A DNA stretch of 64,000 nucleotides from Oleiagrimonas sp963821885 (GTDB lineage Bacteria; Pseudomonadota; Gammaproteobacteria; Xanthomonadales; Rhodanobacteraceae). This document shows, piece after piece, positions 28,802-39,418 of this stretch. Position 1 is the first letter of the stretch. Each line of letters opens with the position of its first letter. The position numbers were made by a program, and so were the translations under genes. The stretch spans positions 434,001 through 498,000 of the forward strand of contig CAWGFN010000001.1 in NCBI GenBank assembly GCA_963821885.1. The letters are read 5' to 3'. Below the pieces are notes generated by a model. It worked only from the letters and a program-made list of their open reading frames with translations, was not told the origin of the DNA and searched no databases.

Positions 28802-29827
28802 ATGGCAACGATGATCGACCACGCGCAGCTTCACCGCGACGGCCATGTCCTGCTGCGGCAGGTCATCCCGGCCGACTGGCTGGACGCGCTGCGCGCCGCG
28901 TTCGATGCCGGCGTGATGGCGTCCACGCTGTGGCCGGTGCCGCGTCGCGCGGACTGGCGCCATGCCATGCTCGACCTCGACCCACGCGTGCAGGCCGTGT
29001 GCCGCCTGCCGGCGTTGCTGAGCGCGGCCGGCTCGCTGATCGGCGAGCGCTTCTTCATCTCGCAGGTGGAAGGCCGCGAGCCCGTCGCCGGTGGCGGTCA
29101 CCAGCCGCTGCACCGCGACCTGTCCAGCCAGCGCCCCGGCGACACCGCCGCCGCGCTGGCCTACCTCGACGATTACGGCCCCGGCAACGGCGCCACGCGC
29201 ATCGTCCCCGGCAGTCACCGCGACGCGGCCGGCGCGCCGCCGTTCGACTTCAATGACGAATCGCGCGCGCGGCAACTCTCGGGCGCGGCCGGCGACGTGC
29301 TGGTGTTCGACGTCGATCTGGTGCATGCCGGCTGCGTGAACATCAGCGGCGCCCGCCGCCGCTCGATGCTGATCGGCTACTGCGCCGAACAGCTCCACGC
29401 CGAGAACCACAGGACCCGCAAGCTGCGCCACGTGCGCATGGATACCTCCGACCGCTACGATCCGCCACCATCGCCAAGATCGAAGGACCCCGCGGCGATG
29501 CAGGCAAGCGCCAGGACGGAATGCAGCCCCCTATCCCTGGCGCGGCCAATCCAGAATAATGGCCTCCACTTCCGTGTTCGTGGGCTGGGGAACCCGAGCC
29601 ATGAAGTCGTCCCTGCTTCGCGCTTTCCGCGCCCGGGGCATCCGGTGGATCGGGTGCATCCTCGCGTTGATGCTGCCGATCCTGCCGCTGCGCGCCGAAG
29701 TGGGCACGCAGCTGGTCGTGCCGGTGGCCGACAACGGCCAGATCTTCAACGGCATCGTCACCGCGCTGGCCCAGAACCGCCAGGGTTTCATCTGGATTGG
29801 CACCCAGTACGGCCTGCTGCGCTATGA
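28802..29827 (+). CDS. Phytanoyl-CoA dioxygenase (PhyH) family protein, 3' end uncertain
   Basis: Fe(II)/2-oxoglutarate oxygenase fold. The PhyH region covers ~1-215, with HRD (in QPLHRDLSS) and distal His (in VFDVDLVHAGCVN) as metal ligands and RRSMLIGY near the 2-oxoglutarate Arg. After RKLRHVRMDTSDRYD the frame stays open for ~125 more codons of Pro/Arg-rich sequence. These overlap 227 bases of the next gene, so the native stop was probably lost to a frameshift. A -1/+2 shift would end it at TAA 29557-29559. Substrate unknown. Confidence 0.7.
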   Translation: MATMIDHAQLHRDGHVLLRQVIPADWLDALRAAFDAGVMASTLWPVPRRADWRHAMLDLDPRVQAVCRLPALLSAAGSLIGERFFISQVEGREPVAGGGHQPLHRDLSSQRPGDTAAALAYLDDYGPGNGATRIVPGSHRDAAGAPPFDFNDESRARQLSGAAGDVLVFDVDLVHAGCVNISGARRRSMLIGYCAEQLHAENHRTRKLRHVRMDTSDRYDPPPSPRSKDPAAMQASARTECSPLSLARPIQNNGLHFRVRGLGNPSHEVVPASRFPRPGHPVDRVHPRVDAADPAAARRSGHAAGRAGGRQRPDLQRHRHRAGPEPPGFHLDWHPVRPAAL

Positions 29828-32701
29828 CGGCTACCACTATCGCCGCTTCGCCGTCCGCGGGCCCGACAACGGCTCGATCAGCGGCGTTTTCGTGCGGCGG
29901 CTGTGGCTGGCGCCGGATGGCCGGCTGTGGGTGGGCACCAACAGCGATGGCGCCGCCGTGTTTGATCCCGCGACCGAGCGTTTCACCCTGTTCCTGCCTG
30001 TCCCCGGCGATCCGACAGCGCTTTCCAGCGGTCGCGTCGATGCCTTTGCCGCCGATGGACATGGCGGCGTGTGGATCGGCTCCAACGATGGCCTCTACCA
30101 CTGGACCGAGGGCGCCAGGACACTCGAACGCGAGGGCACGCAAAACAGCCGCGCCGACGCGCCCAGCGATCCGCACGTGCGATCCCTGCTGCTGGATGCA
30201 CACAAGACGCTCTGGGTCGGCACCTGGGACGGCCTGAGCCGCCTTCGCGATGGCGCTCGTCATTTCGAACGGGCGGGCGCCACCGCCGCCGACCGCCAGC
30301 GGCTGGCCCGGCAGGAAATATGGGCGCTGATCCAGGACCGGGACGGACGGATCTGGTGGGGTGGCCGCACGCTAGGCGCCGGCTGGATCGACCCCGCCAG
30401 CGGCGCGGTCCATGCCCTCCCGCTCGGTGCACCCGGCGGTCTCGATTCACCCTGGGTCTCGGGATTTGCCCTGGATCCCGGCGGCGCGCTGTGGATCGCC
30501 ACCTACAGCGGCGGCGTCGACGTGGTGGACCCGGGCACCGCGCAGGTCGTCCGGCGTTTCCAGCATCACGATGGCGTCGATTCGACCCTGGCCTCCAATG
30601 TCATCGGCGCGATTCTTTGCGATCGCTCCGGCCTCATGTGGATCGGCAACTGGGGGGCCGGCCTGCAACGCGTCAACACCGGCAATCATGCCTTTCGCAT
30701 GCTGCGGCATGTTCCGGGCAACCCCCGTTCGCTGAGCATGGAAAATGTCTACGCCCTGCTGCAGGTCGACGATGGCCGGGTCTGGGTCGGCACCGATGGC
30801 AACGGCATCGACATCCTCGATCTTTCCAGGGGCGTGGTCGGCGGCATTCGTCCTGATCCGGGTAACCGGCCGGCCTGCCGACGGCCATGTCATCGCGCTG
30901 GCGCAGTCGGCCGACGGCACGATCTGGGTCGGCACGCGCCAGGCCGGACTGCTCAGCTACGATCGCGCCAGCAAGCGCTTCAGGCGCTGGCGCACCCTGC
31001 CGGGCAACAACGGCAACCAGCAGATCCAGCACCTGCTGGTCGCGCCGGATGGACACCTGTGGATCGGCACCAACGGCGGGCTGTTCGAACTGGACCCGCG
31101 CACCGGAAGCATGCAGGGATTCGCCACGCGCGAACATCCCGGCGTGCCCTTCGGCGGGTCCATCACCCCGATGGCGCTGACCCCTGACGGCACGCTGTGG
31201 CTGGGCACCGACACCGGACTGTACGCCCTGCCCCGGGGCGCCCGGAAGCTGGTGACAGTTATCAGCTACCCCGGCCAAGCGCATTCGCTGTCCGGCGATG
31301 ACGTCAATGGCCTCGTGGTCGACACACACGGGCAACTCCTGGTGGCCACCGCGCGCGGGCCTCGACCGCCTCACGCATTGGGACGGCCATGTCGCGCGCT
31401 TCGAATCGATCAACACGCTGCTGGGCGTCCCTCCGGGCGCCATGGCCGCGAACCTGGTGCTGGACCAACGCGGCCGCGTGTGGGACACCGGCGTGGTCAT
31501 CGACCTGTCCGCGCGGACGCGCTCGAGGTTCACCCGCGCCGACGGCTACGACATCGGTGGCGGCTGGATCGGCGCGTACACGCGCACGCGGGACGGCCGC
31601 CTGCTGTTCGGCGGACCGCACGGCGTGCTGATCGTCCGCCCGGATGCCTTCAAGCCATGGCATGGCCATCCGCATGTCGTGGTCAGTTCCCTGCAGGTCG
31701 ACGGCAAACCGAAGACGCTGGCCGACGCCAACCCGCTGACGCTGGCGCCGGGAACGCGTGGCTTCTCGGTCGAATTCGCCGCACTGGATTATTCCGATCC
31801 GGGCGCGCTCACGTATGCCTATCGCCTGGAAGGGTACGAATCGGAGTGGATCGACGTACCTGCGGAACGTCGCCTCGCCACCTTCACCAACCTCGACCCC
31901 GGCCACTACACGCTGCGCGTGAAGGCCACCAACCGCAACGACGAGTGGAGCCCGCACCAGTTGGCGTTCGAGGTGGATGTCGAACCGGCCTACTACCAGA
32001 CGCTGGGGTTCCGCAGCCTGATGATCCTTCTCGCCCTGCTCGCCTTGTGGTGCCTGTTCCTGCTGCGCACGCGGCAGCTGGCGGCCCGCGCGCGGCATCT
32101 GGAAAGGCTGGTCGACGAGCGCACGGCGAGCCTGGCCCGGGCCAATGCGGAACTGGCGCAGCTGGCGCGCACCGACAGCCTGACCGGCCTGCCCAACCGC
32201 CGCGCTTTCCTGGAAGCGGCAGCGACCGAGATGGAGCGGATGCAGCGTTCGGGCCGGGCGTTCTCCATCCTCATGACGGACATCGATCTGTTCAAGCGCA
32301 TCAACGACACCCATGGCCACGACAGCGGGGATGCCGTGCTGAAAAACGTGGCGTCCGTGTTGCGCGACAGCGTGCGCAGCCAGGATACGGTGGCCCGCTG
32401 GGGCGGCGAGGAAATGATCATCCTGCTGCCGGAAACCGAATGGGAAGCGGCCCGCACCGTGGCCGAGAAATGCCGTCGCGCGCTGGAAACCACGCCATTG
32501 AGCGTGGATGGCAACAGCCTTCATGTCACCCTCACCATCGGCGTCAGCCAGGTCCGCCCGGGGGAGTCGGTGCAAGCGTGCATTCGTCGCGCCGACGAGG
32601 CGCTGTATGCTGGCAAGCAGGCCGGTCGCAACCGTGTGACTGCGGCCATGGACGCGCCGACGGACACGCCGCCCGCCGATACGCCCGGCAGGACGCCATG
32701 A
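29601..32701 (+). pseudogene. Two-component-type sensor with Reg_prop propeller, Y_Y_Y and GGDEF domains, two frameshifts
   Basis: Reads as one ~1030-residue protein only across two single-base shifts, near 30830-30880 and near 31355-31362 (CGCGCGGGCC, one G too many). Pieces: signal/anchor (~1-35); a beta-propeller of Reg_prop repeats (WIGTQYGLLRYDG, WVGTNSDGAAVFDP, WIGTNGGLFELDP); a Y_Y_Y domain (YAYRLEGYESEWIDV); one TM helix (SLMILLALLALWCLFLL); then GGDEF with GGEEM (last residue non-canonical) and RSQD I-site. Normally such a protein is a periplasmic-sensing diguanylate cyclase. Sequencing error or true decay cannot be separated here. Confidence 0.8.
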
Positions 32702-32780
32702 ACAGGAACTCGTTTTTCGCGCGCGATCGATACCCGTTGACCCTGGCGACAAGCCATCCACCCCAGAACCGGAGACACCC

Positions 32781-33162
32781 ATGAGCGATCGATCCGCCAT
32801 CAAGCCGCCTGATCCTCGCCGCCGCTGCCGGCGCCGCGCTGTGGCTGGGCACGGCGATGCTGGCCGACCGGCGCGAGGCCTGGGACAGCGGCACCTACTG
32901 GTCGATGGCCTACCCGCTGGCCTTGCTTGTATGCGCAGGGCTCGGCTATCGCTATCGCCTCAAGCCCTGGCGCTGGGCCGCCGCGCTGTTCCTGGCCCAG
33001 TTCATCGCCATGTGCGTGCGCAATGGCGAACTGGGCAACCTGTGGCCGCTGGGGATCGTGATGTTCATGATCCTGGCGCTGCCCGGCATGGCGGCGGCGC
33101 AACTGGCGGCCCGCCTGGGATCGGCGCGACGCGATCCCGGTCGAACAAAGGAAAAAGCCTGA
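32781..33162 (+). pseudogene. Small multi-TM protein, one frameshift
   Basis: The start MSDRSAIKP at 32781 (GGAGA upstream) continues into the +1 frame after about 32805-32811 (GCCGCCTGA, one C too many). It then reads LILAAAAGAALWLGTAML, MAYPLALLVCAGLGYRYRL and LWPLGIVMFMILALPGMAA: about 126 residues with four hydrophobic helices. Family unknown. Confidence 0.65.
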
Positions 33163-33374
33163 TTAGCCGCGACAGCATGGACGCACTGTTTCGAGACCGC
33201 AGGGATCGCCGACGATCGAACCGCTCCGCCTCACCCCGTTCTGGGGCGTGTCTTTCGCCCTCGCCGGTCGCGCCCTGGATCTTCTGTCGACCCGGCGGTA
33301 TACGCTGGCCATGCGGACTCGCATCGCCGTCTGGCATACAATCGGCGTGCACTCCACGAGGAAGGAAGCAGCGC

Positions 33375-33900
33375 ATGCAAAGACGATGGATCGTTTCCGC
33401 GCTATCTGCTGCTGGCGGCGGTCGCCGGCTGCAGTCGCCATGGCGCCGAGGTCACCGATGCCCAGCGTCAGGCCATCACCCGCGAAGTCACGAAGACCGC
33501 CATGGCCATGAAGGCCGCGACCGAGCGCATGGATCCGGACCTGTTCACCACCTACTGCGTGGACAGCCCGGATTTCCTGTTCGTGTCGCCCTTCGGCAAT
33601 GCCTATAACTACGCCCAGTCACAGACCATGTGGAAGGGCCTGGTGACTTCGTTCCGCTCGCAGACCAACACCCTGGCCAAGACAAGGGTCATCGTGCTGT
33701 CGCCCGACGAGGCCCTGTTCTTCTGGCAGGGCACGGTGAGCGGCACCACCCGCGACGGCCATGTGTTCACCACCGTCCCGTACAGCGGCACCAACCTGTT
33801 CCGCAGGGTCGGCGGTACCTGGAAGGTGGTCTACATCCAGGAATCGGGCCTGCCGGCCAAGAAGCAGGAGGCTCCCGGCAGCACGGACATCGCGCCCTGA
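33375..33900 (+). pseudogene. Lipoprotein with SnoaL/DUF4440-like domain, one frameshift
   Basis: From ATG 33375 the frame reads MQRRWIVS, then must shift by one base near 33396-33400 (TTTCCGCG). It continues YLLLAAVAGCSRHGAEV, giving a good lipobox (VAGC), and then runs intact to 33900. The mature part (PDFLFVSPFGNAYNYA, EALFFWQGTVSGTTRDG, WKVVYIQES) resembles small NTF2-like/SnoaL domains. The longest uninterrupted start is ATG 33502. Confidence 0.65.
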
Positions 33901-33965
33901 TTGCCGATCGCCGTGCCTTCCGCGCTAGGCTGTGACACCCCACGGCATCACGGCTGCAGTCCGGC

Positions 33966-35189
33966 ATGGATTCCTCGCAACATGACCTGATCGTCTTCGG
34001 CGCCACCAGCTTCGTCGGACGCATCCTGTGCCGCTACCTGGCCGAGCACGGCGACGACGGCTTGAACTGGGCCGCGGCCGGACGCTCGGACGAAAAACTG
34101 CAGGCGCTGAAGGCGGAGCTGGGCCCGGCCGGCAGCGCCCTGCCGACGGTGGTCGCCGATGCCGCGGACGAGGCGTCGCTGCGCGCGCTGTGCGCGCGGA
34201 CGCGCGTGGTGGTGTCCACCGTCGGCCCCTACGCGCTGTACGGCGAGCCGCTGGTGCGCGCCTGCGCCGAGAGCGGCACCGACTACTGCGACCTGGCCGG
34301 CGAGGTGCAGTGGATCGCACGCATGATCGAGCGCTACCAGGACGCCGCGCGACGCACGGGCGCCCGGCTGGTGCCGTGCGCCGGCTTCGATTCGATTCCC
34401 TCCGATCTCGGCGTGTTCCATCTGCAGCAGCTTGCGCAGGCGCGATTCGGCGCACCCTGCCCACGCGTCAGCATGCGCGTGCGGCGCCTGCGCGGCGGCG
34501 CCTCGGGCGGCACCGTGGCAAGCCTGGTCAATGCGATCCGCGAGGCCTCGTCCGACCCCGCCGTGCGCAAGCTGATGGGCAATCCCTATGCCTTGTGCCC
34601 GGCGGACGATCGGCCCTCGCTCCGGCAGCCCGACATCAGGCGCGCGCAGTGGGACGCCGATGCCGGCAGCTGGATTGCCCCCTTCGTGATGGCGGCCATC
34701 AACACCCGCGTGGTGCAGCGCAGCCGGGCCCTTCTCGACGGCGCCTACGGCGAACGCTTCACCTACGACGAGGCCATGTCGACCGGCCGCGGCGCGGGCG
34801 GCGCGTGGCGCGCGGGCATGGTCACCCTCGGCGTCGGCGGCATCGTGCTGGGCGCCTCGTTCGCCCCCACCCGTGCCCTGCTGACCCGGGTGCTGCCCAA
34901 GCCTGGCGAAGGCCCGAGTCCAGCCGAGCAGGAGGCCGGCTCGTGGGATCTGCGCTTCATCGGCCATACCGCCGACGGCCGCGTCCTGCGCACCCGCGTC
35001 CACGGCGATCGCGACCCGGGCTATGGCTCGACGGCCAGGATGCTGGGCCAGGCGGTGGCCTGCCTGGCCTTCGACACGCCGCGGGACTCCTGTCCGGGCG
35101 GCTTCTGGACACCCGCCAGCCTTTTCGGCACGCGCTTGATCGATCGACTCGAGAAGCACGCCGGCGTGTATTTCGAAGTACTCCCATAG
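33966..35189 (+). CDS. Saccharopine dehydrogenase-like NAD(P)-binding reductase
   Basis: 407 residues. N-terminal Rossmann domain (DLIVFGATSFVGRILCRYL), VVVSTVGPYALYGEPLVRAC and GTDYCDLAGE, then GFDSIPSDLGVF. This is the signature of the trans-acting enoyl reductase/saccharopine-dehydrogenase-like oxidoreductase group often involved in lipid modification. The C-terminal half contains VTLGVGGIVLGASF, a hydrophobic stretch. Intact, with a bidirectional terminator downstream. Confidence 0.88.
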   Translation: MDSSQHDLIVFGATSFVGRILCRYLAEHGDDGLNWAAAGRSDEKLQALKAELGPAGSALPTVVADAADEASLRALCARTRVVVSTVGPYALYGEPLVRACAESGTDYCDLAGEVQWIARMIERYQDAARRTGARLVPCAGFDSIPSDLGVFHLQQLAQARFGAPCPRVSMRVRRLRGGASGGTVASLVNAIREASSDPAVRKLMGNPYALCPADDRPSLRQPDIRRAQWDADAGSWIAPFVMAAINTRVVQRSRALLDGAYGERFTYDEAMSTGRGAGGAWRAGMVTLGVGGIVLGASFAPTRALLTRVLPKPGEGPSPAEQEAGSWDLRFIGHTADGRVLRTRVHGDRDPGYGSTARMLGQAVACLAFDTPRDSCPGGFWTPASLFGTRLIDRLEKHAGVYFEVLP

Positions 35190-35239
35190 CGACCGGATGG
35201 TCGCGACGGCGACACCCACGGACCCGGCCTGTCCGCAGG

Positions 35240-35276
35240 CAAAAAAAAGCCCGGCGCGAGGCCGGGCTTTTTCTTC
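35240..35276. terminator. Bidirectional terminator
   Basis: AAAAAAAAGCCCGGC-gcgag-GCCGGGCTTTTTC between convergent genes, nearly the same hairpin as at 15647-15678. Confidence 0.9.
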
Positions 35277-35291
35277 ACGCGCGAGGCGTGA

Positions 35292-35504
35292 TCAGAGCGG
35301 CTGCACCTGATCGGCCTGCAGGCCCTTCTGGCCCTGGGTGACCACGAAGGACACCTTCTGGCCTTCCTTCAGGCTCTTGAAGCCCGAACCCTGGATGGCG
35401 CGGAAATGCACGAACAGGTCATCACCACCGCCGTCGCGGGTGATGAAGCCAAAACCCTTGGCGTCGTTGAACCACTTCACGGTGCCGGTTTCATTCTGGG
35501 ACAT
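35292..35504 (-). CDS. Cold-shock domain protein 2
   Basis: 70 residues, RNP1 KGFGFITR and RNP2 LFVHFRAI. Differs from the protein at 15698-15910 at only a few positions (TRDGGGDD for SRENGGED, VTQGQKG for AVKGDKG). AAGGAG precedes ATG 35504. Same leader architecture and the same downstream terminator type, so the whole unit was duplicated. Confidence 0.95.
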   Translation of the reverse strand: MSQNETGTVKWFNDAKGFGFITRDGGGDDLFVHFRAIQGSGFKSLKEGQKVSFVVTQGQKGLQADQVQPL

Positions 35505-35640
35505 CGGATTACTCCTTGGAACGTTGTGAAATGCCGCTTGGCGGCGCTATTGCTGGTTGCAAGGAGGAAACGGGTTCAACAGTGTAGTACGGCTTAGCTC
35601 TACAGCATCGGGCCACGATTCACAGTGACCCTTGTAACGC
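35505..35640 (-). promoter_or_regulatory. Conserved leader of cold-shock gene 2
   Basis: Contains the GCCGC/GCGGC hairpin with TTG loop (35533-35545), the GCTGGTTGCAAGGAG block (35552-35566) and the distal block CTACAGCATCGGGCCACGAT (35600-35619), matching leader 1. Sequence between blocks differs, so the blocks are likely under selection. Confidence 0.65.
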
Positions 35641-35784
35641 AGCGGGCAAATCGTAAATGCACGCCCGCCGGAAAGCAATGAAAATCTGCATTTTCCGCCA
35701 GGGCCCTCCGGGGCACTTCCGACCCTCCTTCAGGGTGAAGTTGGCATAGCATGGATTCGGGACACGCCATCCAGGGACGACGCC

Positions 35785-36393
35785 ATGACACGCATCCACT
35801 TTCGCGCCGCCATGCTGGCGCTCGGCCTCGCCCTCGGCGGCGCCGCGGCTTGGGCCGAGCCGCCGCCCGCCGCCAGCGCCGGCGAGCCCGCCCTGGCGCC
35901 GGTGGACGGACCGTCCTTCGAGCAGGCCTGTGCCTCGATGTCCTGTCAGCACGATGTCCATGTCAGGCTGGTCAAGGAGGACGGCACGGTCTTCGAGCAC
36001 ACCTACGCCCGGCTGCCGCCTTCGCTGCAACAGGGCATGATCGCGATCTATCCCGGCCAGACCCTGCACGTCGAGGCGGCCATCGTCGACGGCAGGCTGC
36101 AATGGACCCGGGTGGTGGACACGGTCGAGCACCCGCAACGCACCCTCACGGTGCATTTCTGGCAAAGCCCCGCCAACGGCATGATGCTCAAGGTCGACAA
36201 TCCATTCGGCCAGGCGCTTAAATTCCACATGGGCATCATGCCCCTGGCCCATCCGGTGCCGATGCGCACCACCAGTTGCCCGATCATCGCGCACGGCATG
36301 GGCATCGAGAACTGGCCCGACACCTTGTTCCAGGTCTTCCTGGCCGACGGGCGCGCGGTGGACAACGACAAGCTGCCCGCCTGCACGGAGTGA
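35785..36393 (+). CDS. Exported hypothetical protein
   Basis: 202 residues, signal peptide to about residue 25 (AAAWAE). The mature part has CASMSCQHDVHVRLV, LHVEAAIVDGRLQWTRVV and MRTTSCPIIAHGMGIENWP and ends LPACTE. Four cysteines suggest two disulphides. No family recognised with confidence. Confidence 0.7.
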   Translation: MTRIHFRAAMLALGLALGGAAAWAEPPPAASAGEPALAPVDGPSFEQACASMSCQHDVHVRLVKEDGTVFEHTYARLPPSLQQGMIAIYPGQTLHVEAAIVDGRLQWTRVVDTVEHPQRTLTVHFWQSPANGMMLKVDNPFGQALKFHMGIMPLAHPVPMRTTSCPIIAHGMGIENWPDTLFQVFLADGRAVDNDKLPACTE

Positions 36394-36423
36394 TCCGCCG
36401 GATCACGTGCTGTCCTTCATCGG

Positions 36424-36466
36424 CTCGACAAAAAAAGCCCGACCCGCAGGATCTGCGGGCCGGGCC
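36424..36466 (-). terminator. Terminator of the barrel gene
   Basis: AGCCCGaCCCGCAG-gat-CTGCGGGccGGGC hairpin. On the minus strand it is followed by CTTTTTTTGTC. Confidence 0.85.
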
Positions 36467-36518
36467 GTTGGCTTTCCGGTCAAGCAGGACGTCGCGTACT
36501 TGACGACGTCCCGGCCGA

Positions 36519-37157
36519 TCAGAAGCGGTATTCCACCGAAGCGCCGTAGACGTCGGCCTTGTTGCTGAAGCGCAGCGGGTAGTTGTTGCTGTCGAGCTTG
36601 TAGTGGGTCCAGTTCACGCCCACGCTCCAGTTCTGGTCGAAGTTGTAGCCGCCACCCAGGCCGGCGTACCAGCCGAGCGAGGTGTTGCCGAACGACTCGG
36701 AGCTCGGACCCGGCACGCCCACCGCGCTCAGGGTGATACCCTGCTTGCCGATGAACACGCCGCCACGGCCTTCCACGTAGAACTTGGTGCGGATGTCGAA
36801 GTGCAGGTTCACGCCGCTGGTGAAGCCCTTCAGCGAGTTCTTGATGTTGAACTCCGGGTTGTTGTTGGTGGCCGAGACGTTGAAGCTCTGCGAGCCCAGG
36901 TCGATGTAACCTTCCTCGAAGCCGATGACGCCCTTGCGCCAGCCGATACGCACGGCGGTGCTGGTCTTGTTGCCCTTGACCGAGTAGAGCGGCGTGGTGC
37001 TCGACGGACCATAATACGGCTGGTCGGCGCTGGCCTTGACGTGCGCGCTGCCGAACTCGACGTTGGCGAAGAAGGTCGAATTGTCGGCGGCGTGGGCCTT
37101 GGGCATGACGCCGAAGGCGATGGCCACGGCGGCGGCCACGGAAATGTACTTGTTCAT
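36519..37157 (-). CDS. Outer-membrane beta-barrel protein (OmpA/OmpX-like)
   Basis: 212 residues, signal peptide to AHAA (~23), then alternating strands typical of an 8-strand barrel (FFANVEFGSAHV, KFYVEGRGGVFIGKQG, SLGWYAGLGGGYNFDQ). It ends VYGASVEYRF with the terminal Phe. AGAGGGA precedes ATG 37157. Own terminator downstream. Confidence 0.88.
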   Translation of the reverse strand: MNKYISVAAAVAIAFGVMPKAHAADNSTFFANVEFGSAHVKASADQPYYGPSSTTPLYSVKGNKTSTAVRIGWRKGVIGFEEGYIDLGSQSFNVSATNNNPEFNIKNSLKGFTSGVNLHFDIRTKFYVEGRGGVFIGKQGITLSAVGVPGPSSESFGNTSLGWYAGLGGGYNFDQNWSVGVNWTHYKLDSNNYPLRFSNKADVYGASVEYRF

Positions 37158-37351
37158 GGGAATCCCTCTGTTTTGAATGATGTCGGCGATGGCGATATGG
37201 CGGTCGCCCATGGTCGCGTCTTGACCCGACCTGAGCCTGGCGGCAGCGCGTAGCTCCACCACGAAGGTCGGGCATCTGATCCGCGGCGCTGCATACATTA
37301 ACTTTTTGTTACAGGAAACGCCAGAGCTCTTGTGCCATCTGTCCCGAGGGA

Positions 37352-39213
37352 CTACACACGGCCGGTTCGGCGGGACTGGAGTGGGCCCGTCAGCCGGCGT
37401 CGGCCCGGGCTCGGCCGGAGCGCCGGCGTCAGGGCCCCGATCACCCAGCGCAGGCCCCGCCGCAGATAGCCGCGTGTCTCGAAGCGACGCGTCGAGGTGG
37501 CCACCTGGTCGGTCTCGACCATGAAGTAGCGACCGTGGCGGCGACAGCCGCGGATGAATTCCAGATCCTCGCCCAGGTCCAGATCCTCGCGGAAGCGCAC
37601 CCGTCGCGCCACGTCGCTGTGGGCGATCTGGATGGACTGCGAGCTGCGGGTGATCCGGTGCATGAGGCGATGCGCCGCGAACCACACCCGGGCATAGCGA
37701 CTGGCGCCCTCGCGTGGGCGCACGCTGCAGGTGCCGATCACAGGGTCGCGCGCCGTGTGCCGGCCAAGCCAGGTGTTGAGTTCGTGCAGGAAGTTCGGTT
37801 CCAGATGCGTGTCGGCGTCGCAGAACACCACCCATTCCGAGGCCGGCGACAAGGCCGCCAGACCGGCATTCCTGGCCCGCGACACGCCCTGCGCGCACTG
37901 CAGGACGCGCACCCGGCCCGCGCCTGACGCCGATTGCGCGAGGCGCCGGGCAATGGCCAGCGTGGCATCGTCGGAACCGTTCTCAACCACCACGATCTCC
38001 ATGCGCCCGTGCGCGTAGCGCTGGTCCAGCAGGCAGCGCAGCGTGGCGTCCAGCTCGTCGGCTTCGTTGTGAGCGGGCACCACCACCGAGATGAAGCGCT
38101 GCCTGCACTGCGTGTCGATGCGCTCGCTGATGCGGCGGATCGATTCCTCGGTTCGCCACGGGGGCACGAAGGCATGGGTGCGTCCGACCTCGGCCAGGGC
38201 GGCGGCCAGGTCCAGGTCCGGGCCCTGTTCACGGGTCACGAACCAGCCCCGGTCACCCAGCCAGCGGGCCAGGTACGCCTGCTCGGTCTGGTTGGGCGTC
38301 GGAATCAGCAGCGCACGCTTGTCGTGCTCGGCCAGGTCCATCACCGTGGTATAGCCCGATCGTGAAATCACGCATCGGGCACGGGCGAAGAGCTGCTGTC
38401 GCAGTCCACCGCTGGCCACGCCGTGGATGGTCAGGGTGTCGCTGCGAAAGGCGTCATGGGCATGCGGGTCACCTCCGGCGTTGCCCAGCACGAAGACCTT
38501 GTGCCCGGGCAGCGCGTGCGCCTGCTCCAGCAGCGCGCGCACGAACGAGGCCTTGTGCTCGACCAGGTAGCCGCTGATCACGAACAGATAGTCGATGTCG
38601 CGCTCCAGCGCCAGGTGCTGGTACGAGGACAGCATGCCGATGTGGCGATGCTCGCAGCGCGACAGCGCCGGCACGTGCGCCAGGTCACCGGCCAGGCTGT
38701 CGCGCGGATCCGGGAAATCGGCCACGAACAGGCAGTCGAAACGGGCAAAGGTGGCGATGTTGAAGGCGGTGGTGATCCGCGCCGACCACCCCAGGCCGCG
38801 CGGCGCCACGAAGGCAATCTGGTGCGAGAGGATGAACGATGGGGTACGCCGGCTGTGGAAGCCATAGCGCCCGTCGCTGAAGATGAAATCGTAGTCGCCG
38901 GCCATGGCCTCCAGCGCGCGATGCTCGCGGCGGATACGCCACCATGTCCGCGCGAGGTCGAGCAGCAGGAAGGCGTACAGGCGCCAGCCGCGCCCCCGCT
39001 CCAGCGGCGGATAATCGACCATGTCCAGGAATCGCACGCGTGTCTCCGATTCCAGTTCCATGCGCAGGAAAGCCAGCGTGTTTCCGGTCGACACCACGGT
39101 GACCGACCAGCCGCGGCGCAGGTAGCCCGCAGCACGGCAAGGGTGCGGGTGGCGTGGCCCAGGCCCAGCGAACTGATCGCGAACAGCGCACGCGGCGTCG
39201 TGGGGTCGGTCAT
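37352..39213 (-). pseudogene. Double glycosyltransferase (GT-B plus GT2), one frameshift near the 5' end
   Basis: Start ATG 39213 (GGAGGAG upstream) reads MTDPTTPRALFAISSLGLGH, ATRTLAVLR, then needs a -1 correction near 39115-39125 (a G missing in CTGCGGGCTAC). It continues GYLRRGWSVTVVSTGNTLAF to the stop at 37352, ~620 residues. Residues 1-~370 are GT-B like (MurG/MGDG-synthase type: GLGHATR, ISRSGYTTVMDLAEHDKRAL). Residues ~375-600 are a GT2 domain (ISVVVPAHNEADELDATLR, VVFCDADTHLE). It probably transfers two sugars onto a glycolipid or polysaccharide; acceptor unknown. Confidence 0.75.
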
Positions 39214-39418
39214 GTCTCCTCCGGCCTGCTACGCAACGGCCGCGCACCCGCTGCGCGAACGGCCTGCATGGCGCCCTTGATAGCAGCCCAATGTTGCTCA
39301 TTTCTTGCACCCGGCCGACGCGGTGCCGACAACGCGTGGACCTGCGTTGACGGGTACGTCGGCCTATCTATAATGAGGACCGAGTGGCATGAAGCCGCTC
39401 GGACCAGGGGGAAATTGC

